Positions 1 through 5,809 of a stretch of 7,003 nucleotides of DNA are shown piece after piece. Below the pieces are notes generated by a model, which did no database searches, had not been told where the DNA came from, and saw only the letters and a program-made list of their open reading frames with translations. The stretch is from Oscillospiraceae bacterium. Its GTDB lineage: Bacteria > Bacillota > Clostridia > Oscillospirales > Oscillospiraceae. The stretch lies in NCBI GenBank assembly GCA_031260745.1, contig JAISKY010000055.1:1-7003 (forward strand), written 5' to 3'. A program made the translations under genes and the position numbers. Numbering within the stretch: position 1 is the stretch's first letter; each line of letters begins with the position of its first letter.

Positions 1-270
1 GTTGATGTTCGCAAAGTAGACCGGTGAGCCGATAATTACGCCGTCAGCCTCGCTGATTTTCGCGATTAGCTCCGTAACGCCGCCGCCGTGAGGACACGCG
101 CCATCGCGCCAGCACGCTCCGCACACTGTACAGCCCGCGATGGGCTCCGAGCCGATGTGGAAGAGCTCCGAGCCGACGCCGTTCTTCTCAAGCTGATCCG
201 CGATTTCTTTAAGCGCGGTGTACGTACACCCGTGCTCGTGCGGACTGCCGTTGACCAATAAGACTTTCAT
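1..270 (-). CDS. Flavodoxin-fold NAD(P)H-dependent oxidoreductase / iron-sulfur flavoprotein-like protein (3' part missing)
   Basis: Ninety codons are visible from the ATG at 270-268; the gene runs off the left edge, so the C-terminal half is missing. The protein opens MKVLLVNGSPHEHGCTYTAL, the beta-strand plus phosphate-binding loop of the flavodoxin-like FMN reductase fold. It continues to GSPVYF (residues 81-86), the second FMN-contacting segment. Between them lie Cys47, Cys50, Cys53 and Cys59 (C-x2-C-x2-C-x5-C), the compact spacing known from iron-sulfur flavoproteins, where it holds a 4Fe-4S cluster. From family knowledge such proteins are cytoplasmic FMN-dependent electron carriers or NAD(P)H oxidoreductases; the partner and substrate cannot be told. 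The residues after Cys59 are PHGGG rather than the acidic DD often seen in relatives. A GGAGG ribosome binding site (278-282) lies 7 nt upstream of the start. The gene is divergent from the carboxypeptidase gene. The fold is confident; cluster binding is inferred. Confidence 0.85.
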   Translation of the reverse strand, partial: MKVLLVNGSPHEHGCTYTALKEIADQLEKNGVGSELFHIGSEPIAGCTVCGACWRDGACPHGGGVTELIAKISEADGVIIGSPVYFANIN

Positions 271-376
271 TGCTGTGCCTCCGATAAATTGAATTGAGTT
301 GGTTAATATGAGCGTTTTGAGGTTACGGTTATATTTTTGTCTCTGTCCGCGTAGACTTGTTCGGGAGGAACTAACT
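271..376. promoter_or_regulatory. Divergent intergenic region with two ribosome binding sites and no clear promoter
   Basis: This 106-nt gap separates the leftward flavodoxin-like gene from the rightward carboxypeptidase gene, so both promoters should lie here or overlap the genes. The visible elements are GGAGG at 278-282 (minus strand sense) for the left gene and GGAGG at 364-368 for the right gene, 8 nt before the ATG at 377. AT-rich stretches such as TTATAT at 329-334 could be -10 boxes, but I found no correctly spaced -35 partner, so no promoter is called. Confidence 0.4.
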
Positions 377-1615
377 ATGCGCAGATTTTTGACAATTGTG
401 TTGATGTTCTCGTTATTGCCGGGCTTATCGGTTCTCGCGTCGGCGGAGATTGAGCCAGCGTTAGCCGACGAGGTTCAGGCGGCGTACCTCGACCCGGCTA
501 CCGACGATATGTTCGACCCGGAGCCGCTGTCCGAAGCGGTGTTCGCTCCGGCGGACGTTCCGGCTAAGGCTGCGATACTTATGGAGAAAGAAACCGGAAC
601 GGTAATCTACGCGCTTGCCGAACACGAGCGGCTTGCTCCCGCAAGCGTTACGAAGATAATGACGATGCTACTCGTCGCGGAGGCGATAGACTCCGGTTCG
701 CTTAAACTTGACGATATTGTCACGGTTTCCGCTAGAGCCTCGGCGATGGGCGGCTCCCAGGTTTTTCTCAGTGAGAACGAGCGTATGAGCGTCCAAGACT
801 TGTTGAAGTCCGTCGCGGTCGGAAGCGCGAATGACGCGAGCGTCGCGCTTGCAGAACACCTGACCGGAAGCGAGGACGCGTTCGTAGGCAAGATGAACTC
901 CAGAGCTAAAGCGTTGGGTATGAACGATACCATTTTCGCTAACTGTACCGGATTACCCGCCAAAACGGAGCATTTAACCTCCGCTTATGACATCGCCGTT
1001 ATGAGCCGCGAGTTGCTAAAGCACCCGTTCATACGCGACTATACTACAATCTGGATGGACACGATACGCAACGGCGAGTTCGGACTGTCTAACACGAATA
1101 AGCTCGTGAGGTTTTACCCCGGTACGACCGGACTTAAAACCGGATTCACCGACGAAGCTAAATTCTGCGTATCGGCTACGGCGGAGCGCGACGGGATAGA
1201 GTTCATCGCGGTTATTTTAGGTTCGCCAAGCTCCAACCAGCGTTTTGACTCGGCTAAGGCGTTACTTAGTCACGCGTTCGCGCTGTATACGCTCGCCGAT
1301 ATTTGCCCGGAGGAACCGCTTGCCCCGATTCCGGTGACTTTGGGCGAGGTCGAGTACGTTCAGCTTGTAGTCAAGGGTGCGTCGAAACTTCTGATTGAGA
1401 AAGAATCGCTGAACGGACTGCAACGCGCCGTCGAGATTCCGGAGTTCGTCGCGGCTCCGGTAACCGACGGTCAGGAAATCGGACGGCTGATAATCAGCAA
1501 CGCGACCGGAGCGATACTCGCGGACGTTCCGTTGTGCGCCGACCGCGCCATTGAGAAACTTACCTGGGGGCAAATCCTGCTTCGCTTTCTGCGGTTGTTG
1601 TTTGTGGGAGCGTAG
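377..1615 (+). CDS. dacF: D-alanyl-D-alanine carboxypeptidase, DacF/PBP5 type (peptidase S11)
   Basis: A secreted penicillin-binding protein that removes the terminal D-Ala from peptidoglycan pentapeptides, limiting cross-linking; it acts outside the membrane. With the ATG at 377 it has 412 residues, the usual family size. Residues 1-23 form a signal peptide (MRR, a hydrophobic core, then ASA before a probable cut). The three active-site motifs are in order: SVTK at 90-93 (nucleophile Ser90, Lys93), SAN at 150-152, and KTG at 254-256. Residues from about 315 form the beta-rich PBP5 C-terminal domain. The protein ends in an amphipathic tail (TWGQILLRFLRLLFVGA) of the kind that anchors these enzymes to the membrane. 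The ATG at 377 is chosen because GGAGG lies 8 nt upstream and the signal peptide begins there; an in-frame TTG at 299 would add 26 residues ahead of the signal peptide. The symbol follows the Firmicutes naming; a dacA/dacB-like paralogue is possible. Confidence 0.93.
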   Translation: MRRFLTIVLMFSLLPGLSVLASAEIEPALADEVQAAYLDPATDDMFDPEPLSEAVFAPADVPAKAAILMEKETGTVIYALAEHERLAPASVTKIMTMLLVAEAIDSGSLKLDDIVTVSARASAMGGSQVFLSENERMSVQDLLKSVAVGSANDASVALAEHLTGSEDAFVGKMNSRAKALGMNDTIFANCTGLPAKTEHLTSAYDIAVMSRELLKHPFIRDYTTIWMDTIRNGEFGLSNTNKLVRFYPGTTGLKTGFTDEAKFCVSATAERDGIEFIAVILGSPSSNQRFDSAKALLSHAFALYTLADICPEEPLAPIPVTLGEVEYVQLVVKGASKLLIEKESLNGLQRAVEIPEFVAAPVTDGQEIGRLIISNATGAILADVPLCADRAIEKLTWGQILLRFLRLLFVGA

Positions 1616-1634
1616 TGATACGTATTGCGTATCA
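1616..1634. terminator. Short inverted repeat between convergent dacF-like gene and whiA
   Basis: TGATACG (1616-1622) and CGTATCA (1628-1634) form a perfect 7-bp stem with the 5-nt loop TATTG. The repeat begins immediately after the carboxypeptidase stop codon and ends 10 nt before the whiA stop on the other strand. It could end transcription in either direction, but neither side is followed by a T-run, so it may instead be a weak or Rho-assisted terminator or a 3'-end stabiliser. Only the inverted repeat itself is certain. Confidence 0.4.
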
Positions 1635-1644
1635 GATCCTACGC

Positions 1645-2529
1645 TTATGTCTGCATTATCTTCTTAAACCTGTGCGCTAACCCCGATTTGCTTACGCCAC
1701 TGTAAGCGGCAAGTTCGGCAAGGCTCGCTTCGGGGTATTTCAGACGAAGCGCGGCGGCGGCTTGAAGCGGTTCCGTAAGCAGACTTAACGAGCCTTCCTT
1801 TTGCAGTCTGCGAATAACCTCCAGTTGTTCGGCCGCCGCGTTAACCATTCGTCCGGCGTTAGCTACGTCGCAGTTGACGCGGCGGCTAACTCTGCCCCGA
1901 AGTTCTTTTTCAAGTTTCGCGTTCATCATTGCCATCGCGGACAGCGGAGCGCCCATCAGCGTAAGCGCGTCCTCAATCTCTCCGCTTCGCTTCAGGTACA
2001 GCATATACGTACCGTTGCGAACGGAGCTTTTTGCGTCAATGTCAAGCTCCCTAAGCAGCGCGAGCGTTTCGCGGTGAACGTAATAATGCGTAGTTACCAT
2101 TTCCAAATGATACCGCTTCGTAGGGTCGGTAACGGAACCTCCTGACAGGAACGCTCCGCGAACGAATGCGTTGCGGCAGTCGTCGCACTCCATCATTCCC
2201 AGGTTAATGTGCAAAGCGGGGTCGTATTCCGTTTCGTAGCCGATTGTATTGAAAAGCTTGTTTATCTTGGAGCGCGACTCAATTATCAGCGCGGTTTTCG
2301 CCATTCGTCCGAATACGGAGCTTCCGTCAATCTCCACTCCGAACGCGGATTTCATCAGTTCCGGGATAATGGCGGCGAACATATCATTTTCCGTGACTAT
2401 CCGCGTCAAATCCTGACTGAACCTGTTGGCATACAGCAGTACGCCGTACGCGGCGGCGCGAGCGCAACAGCCGGAGTCCGTTTTAAGCCTCCGGCATAGT
2501 TCGGTTTTTACTTCTGATGAAAAAGACAT
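1645..2529 (-). CDS. whiA: WhiA-family DNA-binding regulator
   Basis: WhiA is a transcription regulator conserved across Gram-positives. It controls sporulation-linked genes in Streptomyces and affects cell division and chromosome segregation in Bacillus. The 294-residue protein starts with the family signature MSFSSEVKTEL, which fixes the start. Residues 20-190 contain the degenerate LAGLIDADG homing-endonuclease-like domain, including GAFLSGGSV at 125-133 and the following DPTKRYHLEM; there is a CxxC at 115-118. RRVNCDVANAGRMVNAA near 216-233 leads into the C-terminal helix-turn-helix (about 251-291), with the typical ending SGVSKSGLAHRFKKI. Length is slightly below the common 300-325. It lies 19 nt downstream of the beta-glucosidase stop and is probably co-transcribed with it. 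The only Shine-Dalgarno-like bases are GAG 7 nt before the ATG, so translation may be weak or coupled. The rapZ and yvcK genes that usually precede whiA in Firmicutes are absent here. Confidence 0.95.
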   Translation of the reverse strand: MSFSSEVKTELCRRLKTDSGCCARAAAYGVLLYANRFSQDLTRIVTENDMFAAIIPELMKSAFGVEIDGSSVFGRMAKTALIIESRSKINKLFNTIGYETEYDPALHINLGMMECDDCRNAFVRGAFLSGGSVTDPTKRYHLEMVTTHYYVHRETLALLRELDIDAKSSVRNGTYMLYLKRSGEIEDALTLMGAPLSAMAMMNAKLEKELRGRVSRRVNCDVANAGRMVNAAAEQLEVIRRLQKEGSLSLLTEPLQAAAALRLKYPEASLAELAAYSGVSKSGLAHRFKKIMQT

Positions 2530-2548
2530 AGTTTAACTCAATTATAAA

Positions 2549-3859
2549 TTACAAATCCGCTCCGTTATTCTTGATAACCTCTGAGTACCAATACGACGAG
2601 TCTTTGCGGATACGCTCTCCGGTTTCAATGTCGCAGTAGACGATACCGAAACGCTCCGTATAGCCCTTTGCCCACTCGAAGTTGTCCGTAAGACACCACT
2701 GGAAATATCCTAAAAGCTCCGCGCCGTCTTGTCCTGCGCGTTTGTACGCGCTTAGATAGCGGTTAAGGTAGTCAATTCGATTAGGGTCGTGAACCTTGCC
2801 GTCAAGCGAAACCACGTCCGCGCAACTAAGTCCGTTCTCCGTGATGACAATCGGCTTTTTATAGCGTTCATACAGAAACTTAGGTCCCCAATACAAAGCC
2901 TCCGGCGAAATCGGCCACTTTGCGGCGGTAATCGCCTTGCCCGGCTTATTCGCGTAAGCGTCAACTCCGCGATAAATATTCTGACCGCAGAAGTCAAGCG
3001 GCTGTTTGATTACGTCCATATCGGCGGAACTGATTTTCGGCATAAACTGTCCGAAATTGCTTATTACATCGTCCGGATATTTACCCAGATATACGGGGTC
3101 GGAGAAATACGCTACATCCCAGAATACATTATCTTCCTTGACGGCGAAATATTCCGCTCTGGCTTTTTCGATTTCCTCCGGAGTATTCGCTTTTGGACAG
3201 GGAACATCGCCCGTCGGAGCGAAGCCCGCGACGCTGTTCGGTACGTTCTCGCGAATCTTCATAATCGCGCGTCCGTGAGAAAGTAACGCGTTATGAGCCA
3301 TCAGCATCGTATCCCACAGCGGCAGTTTAAGCCCCGGCGCGTGTTCGCCCTGAGCAAATCCCAACCCGATAAAACACTGAGGTTCGTTCAGCGTAATCCA
3401 GTGCTTTACGTATTTGCCCAGACGTTTGGTTACAACGTCCGCGTAATCCTCAAACCATTTGGGGCTGTCCGGATTAAGCCACCCGCCGCGGCGGTAAAGC
3501 TCGTACGGATAATCCCAATGGAACAGCGTCACCCACGGAGTAATCCCCGCGTCAACCAACGCCTCGCAGAGTTGCTCGTAGTACGCAAGACCTTTCTCGC
3601 TGACCGCGCCCGTACCGTCGGGGATAACTCTGGCCCACGAAATCGAGAACCGATACGCTTTTAGTCCGATTCCGCGCATAATCTCGATGTCCTCTTTCCA
3701 GCGGTGGTAAGCGTCGCACGCCACATCGCCGTTAGTACCGTCAATAATAATCCCGGGTTGACGGCAGTACATATCCCACAGGTTAAGCCCGCGCTCGTCA
3801 ACTCCGCCCTCAATTTGGTAGGACGCGCTTGCCGCGCCCCAAACGAATCCGTCTCGCAT
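2549..3859 (-). CDS. Beta-glucosidase, glycoside hydrolase family 1
   Basis: A retaining beta-glycosidase that cleaves terminal beta-linked glucose (or galactose and relatives) from cello-oligosaccharides or aryl glycosides. No signal peptide is present, so it should act in the cytoplasm on imported sugars. The 436 residues match the family's usual 440-460 and cover one complete (beta/alpha)8 barrel. Visible landmarks are SYQIEG (13-18, glycone-binding Gln15), FHWD (113-116), TLNEP with acid/base Glu159, QNIYRG (293-298), ITENG with nucleophile Glu341, and QWCLTDNFEWAKGY (387-400) with glycone-binding Trp388, Glu395 and Trp396. The NFEW form fits a non-phosphorylated glucosidase; phospho-beta-glucosidases carry a Ser/Lys/Tyr phosphate-binding signature there instead. 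AGGAGG (3870-3875) lies 10 nt before the ATG. No PTS or ABC sugar transporter gene adjoins it. It is followed closely by whiA. Family assignment is certain; substrate preference is not. Confidence 0.96.
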   Translation of the reverse strand: MRDGFVWGAASASYQIEGGVDERGLNLWDMYCRQPGIIIDGTNGDVACDAYHRWKEDIEIMRGIGLKAYRFSISWARVIPDGTGAVSEKGLAYYEQLCEALVDAGITPWVTLFHWDYPYELYRRGGWLNPDSPKWFEDYADVVTKRLGKYVKHWITLNEPQCFIGLGFAQGEHAPGLKLPLWDTMLMAHNALLSHGRAIMKIRENVPNSVAGFAPTGDVPCPKANTPEEIEKARAEYFAVKEDNVFWDVAYFSDPVYLGKYPDDVISNFGQFMPKISSADMDVIKQPLDFCGQNIYRGVDAYANKPGKAITAAKWPISPEALYWGPKFLYERYKKPIVITENGLSCADVVSLDGKVHDPNRIDYLNRYLSAYKRAGQDGAELLGYFQWCLTDNFEWAKGYTERFGIVYCDIETGERIRKDSSYWYSEVIKNNGADL

Positions 3860-3882
3860 TGTTGTTATTCCTCCTGATTGAA

Positions 3883-3902
3883 ATTATACATATCCGATTA
3901 TA
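3883..3902 (-). promoter_or_regulatory. Possible -10 elements upstream of the beta-glucosidase gene
   Basis: Two TATAAT hexamers read on the minus strand (3902-3897 and 3888-3883) lie just upstream of the beta-glucosidase ribosome binding site. A TTGACT (3917-3912) is nearby but is 9 or 23 nt away, not the required 16-18, and no other good -35 box is visible. An internal promoter separating the beta-glucosidase and whiA from degV is therefore possible but unproven. Confidence 0.3.
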
Positions 3903-3905
3903 CGC

Positions 3906-3934
3906 CGCCTGAGTCAAGTCTGCTGAACTCGGCG
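3906..3934. repeat. Imperfect inverted repeat between degV and the beta-glucosidase gene
   Basis: CGCC/GGCG, GAG/CTC and TCA/TGA pair to give a 10-bp stem with single bulged bases (T3910 and A3927) around a 7-nt loop (3917-3923). A T-rich stretch (TTTATTT, 3935-3941) follows on the plus strand only, whereas both neighbouring genes are on the minus strand. In the sense direction of the genes it therefore lacks a U-tract and is not a standard terminator. It could be an operator, an mRNA processing or stability hairpin, or a stop for antisense transcripts. Confidence 0.4.
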
Positions 3935-3956
3935 TTTATTTCTAACTTACAATTTC

Positions 3957-4805
3957 TTATTTCCTGTATATCAGAATACCTAAAGTTCCAGGACCGCAGT
4001 GGTTGCTAATAGTACACCCCGCGTCGGTCGCGAACACCTCGTCAAACGGCATAAGCTCCCTCACGAATTGAACAATACTTTCCACAAATTCAGGCTTATT
4101 GAAAAACGTATGGGTAATAATCGCGCGGCTCAAGTCCAAATCGCCGCGACCTTTCAGTCTGTCCTCTATGTACTGGCGCACGACTTTCTCAATGTTACCG
4201 CGATATTTTTTGCCTACCTCAATTTTGCCGCCGCGAAGCTCCAGACACGGCTTCAGGTTAAGCATATTCGCGCCCAGCGCGGCAATTCCGGAACATCTTC
4301 CGCCTTTGTACATATATTTCAGAGTATCAATAACAAAACTGGCGTCCGAAAGCATTTTCTTGGCTTCGCACATTTCGACAAGCTCCGTTATTTCTATACC
4401 CTGTTCGATAAGTTCCGCCGCGTACAGTACAAGCCAACCCGCTCCCGTTGAAAGACTCATTGTGTCAATCGGGTATACGTTCTCAAACTCTCTGGCCGCT
4501 ACGACCGCGTTGGCGTATCCCGCCGAAAGTAACGCGCTCATCGTGAAGTGAAGAATCGCGTCCGCTCCGTTGGATTTTTCTTCCGCGTACACCTGGCTGT
4601 ACTCACTGATATTTATAGAGGCGGTTCGGCAAACGCCCTTACCGCTGTCAACGTAATCAAATATCTCTTTCGGAGTAATCTCGTCCCCGTCCTTGAATCC
4701 GCTTTCGCCCTTAACAATTGTAAGCGGAGTTCTGCGTATATTATATTTCGTCAATAAATCCGGTGAAATGTCGCAAGTGCTGTCGGCAATAACCTTAATT
4801 CGCAT
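3957..4805 (-). CDS. DegV family fatty-acid-binding protein (FakB-like)
   Basis: DegV proteins bind a fatty acid in a deep pocket; several (FakB) present it to the kinase FakA, which makes acyl phosphate for phospholipid synthesis from exogenous fatty acids. The 282 residues match the family (about 280-290). The N-terminal domain begins KVIADSTCD, the family hallmark. Thr61 (in TASIN, where TSQPS is usual) and Ser94 (in ALLSAGYANA, usually LSGTYQ) align with the residues that hold the fatty-acid carboxylate. DTMSLSTGAGWLV (114-126), TLKYMYKGGR (151-160), NLKPCL (173-178) and HCGPGTLGI (269-277) are conserved family blocks. The ATG at 4805 has AGGAGG (4815-4820) 9 nt upstream and a strong promoter directly before it. 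No fakA-like gene is visible nearby, which is common because cells carry several degV paralogues with a remote fakA. Which fatty acid it prefers cannot be told. Confidence 0.94.
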   Translation of the reverse strand: MRIKVIADSTCDISPDLLTKYNIRRTPLTIVKGESGFKDGDEITPKEIFDYVDSGKGVCRTASINISEYSQVYAEEKSNGADAILHFTMSALLSAGYANAVVAAREFENVYPIDTMSLSTGAGWLVLYAAELIEQGIEITELVEMCEAKKMLSDASFVIDTLKYMYKGGRCSGIAALGANMLNLKPCLELRGGKIEVGKKYRGNIEKVVRQYIEDRLKGRGDLDLSRAIITHTFFNKPEFVESIVQFVRELMPFDEVFATDAGCTISNHCGPGTLGILIYRK

Positions 4806-4827
4806 ATATATTTTCCTCCTAAACTGT

Positions 4828-4855
4828 ATTATAGCATAGAACTTCCAAATGTCAA
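4828..4855 (-). promoter_or_regulatory. Sigma-A-type promoter for degV with extended -10
   Basis: On the minus strand the -35 box TTGACA (4855-4850) is followed by a 16-nt spacer and the -10 box TATAAT (4833-4828). The spacer ends in TGC, giving the extended -10 TGCTATAAT. Both hexamers match consensus. Transcription should start near 4821, immediately before the AGGAGG at 4820-4815, so the leader is very short and leaves no room for a riboswitch or attenuator. Confidence 0.88.
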
Positions 4856-4940
4856 GCGTTAAGAATCACAGTATACGGTCGTTTCACAAAGATTGCGCTG
4901 TCCGAAGGCATATTCTTTTGTTAAGCGATTATCAATCGGC

Positions 4941-4969
4941 TTGACAATCGGAGCTTATAGTGGTATAAT
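4941..4969 (+). promoter_or_regulatory. Sigma-A-type promoter for the transketolase operon with extended -10
   Basis: TTGACA (4941-4946), a 17-nt spacer and TATAAT (4964-4969) match consensus at both boxes with ideal spacing, and TGG before the -10 adds an extended -10 (TGGTATAAT). The start of transcription is expected near 4976, giving a leader of about 27 nt that contains AGGAG (4991-4995), 7 nt before the ATG at 5003. Strong, largely constitutive expression is inferred. Confidence 0.9.
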
Positions 4970-5002
4970 TGAGGTATGACGCGCGTATAAAGGAGAATTT
5001 TG

Positions 5003-5809
5003 ATGGATATACAAGAAATGAAAGACTTTGCGAAGCAAATACGGGTAACGACGCTTAGGGAGCTTGCCGTACCCGGATTCGGACACATCGGCGGTGCTAT
5101 GAGTATTGTCGAAACGCTTGCGGTATTATACGGTAAGTACCTCAAACACGACCCGAAAAATCCGTTGTGGGCGGAACGCGATAAACTGGTACTGTCAAAG
5201 GGACATTCCGGTCCCGCGCTGTACGCTACTCTCGCGCTTAGGGGTTACTTTCCGATGGAGATGCTGACTGAACTTAACCGTGTCGGCGGACGCTTGCCCA
5301 GCCACGTTGACCGGACTAAAACTCCGGGTATTGATATGACGGCGGGTTCGTTGGGACAGGGGCTAAGCGTAGCGTGCGGAATCGCGCTTGGCGACCGTCT
5401 GGACGGACGCGATTGCCGGACATACTGTATCGTCGGTGACGGTGAGCTTAACGAAGGTCAAAACTGGGAGGCTCTGATGTTCGCGGCTCAGTATAATCTG
5501 GGTAATCTGACGCTGTTTGTTGACAATAACAAGGTTCAGTTGGACGGCTGGACTAACGACATAATGAGCATTGGCAACATAAAAGCGAAAATTCAAGAGT
5601 TCGGCTGGAATGTTCTGAGCGTTGACGGTCACGATGTCGAGGCTGTTTCTAACGCGCTCTCCGGCGTTGTTGCTCCTATTCCGAGCGCGATAATTCTCGA
5701 TACGATAAAAGGCAAGGGCGCGGAATTCGCGGAGGCCGCCGCTCCGAACAATCACCATATGACGTTCACCGCCGAGCAAATTGAATCCGTAATTAAGGAG
5801 ATATTATGA
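5003..5809 (+). CDS. tktA: Transketolase, N-terminal (thiamine diphosphate-binding) subunit
   Basis: One half of a split transketolase, which moves two-carbon ketol units between sugar phosphates in the non-oxidative pentose phosphate pathway. This subunit carries the pyrophosphate/Mg-binding domain: GDGELNEGQNWEA (145-157) with Asp146 as Mg ligand, then FVDNNKVQLDG (172-182) with the second Mg ligand Asn176. The substrate and cofactor His residues of full-length transketolases are kept: His28, His68 (SKGHSG), His101 (LPSHVD) and the HH at 251-252. GSLGQG (115-120) is also family-typical. Length (268 aa) fits N-terminal subunits, which lack the pyrimidine-binding and C-terminal domains. The ATG at 5003 is preferred over the adjacent in-frame TTG at 5000 because AGGAG lies 7 nt upstream. 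It is the first gene of a two-gene operon, with its stop overlapping the next start. The symbol is a naming convention; a role in another sugar pathway (for example apulose 4-phosphate cleavage) is possible. Confidence 0.95.
   Translation: MDIQEMKDFAKQIRVTTLRELAVPGFGHIGGAMSIVETLAVLYGKYLKHDPKNPLWAERDKLVLSKGHSGPALYATLALRGYFPMEMLTELNRVGGRLPSHVDRTKTPGIDMTAGSLGQGLSVACGIALGDRLDGRDCRTYCIVGDGELNEGQNWEALMFAAQYNLGNLTLFVDNNKVQLDGWTNDIMSIGNIKAKIQEFGWNVLSVDGHDVEAVSNALSGVVAPIPSAIILDTIKGKGAEFAEAAAPNNHHMTFTAEQIESVIKEIL
5795..5809 (+). promoter_or_regulatory. Ribosome binding site and ATGA start/stop overlap coupling the transketolase subunits
   Basis: AAGGAG (5795-5800) lies inside the end of the N-subunit gene, 5 nt before the ATG (5806-5808) of the C-subunit gene. 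The TGA stop (5807-5809) of the first gene overlaps that start as ATGA. This arrangement favours translational coupling and near-equal amounts of the two subunits, which must assemble together. Confidence 0.85.

Noticed and set aside
299..376. A TTG-initiated 26-residue N-terminal extension of the carboxypeptidase
   Set aside because: It would put 26 Arg/Leu-rich residues in front of a complete signal peptide and has no ribosome binding site, whereas the ATG at 377 has GGAGG 8 nt upstream.
2789..3286. A 165-codon open frame antisense to the beta-glucosidase gene
   Set aside because: It mirrors a fully convincing GH1 gene, has no ribosome binding site or recognisable motif, and is a typical by-product of the codon bias in this genome.
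3999..4551. Two 150-codon open frames antisense to degV
   Set aside because: They overlap each other and the well-conserved degV gene, lack start signals and show no protein-like pattern.
4852..4931. Similar short words TCAAGCGTTA (4853-4862, with its preceding T) and TTAAGCGATTA (4921-4931) near the two -35 boxes
   Set aside because: The match is short and gapped, both copies are in the same orientation despite the divergent promoters, and in an AT-rich spacer this is well within chance.
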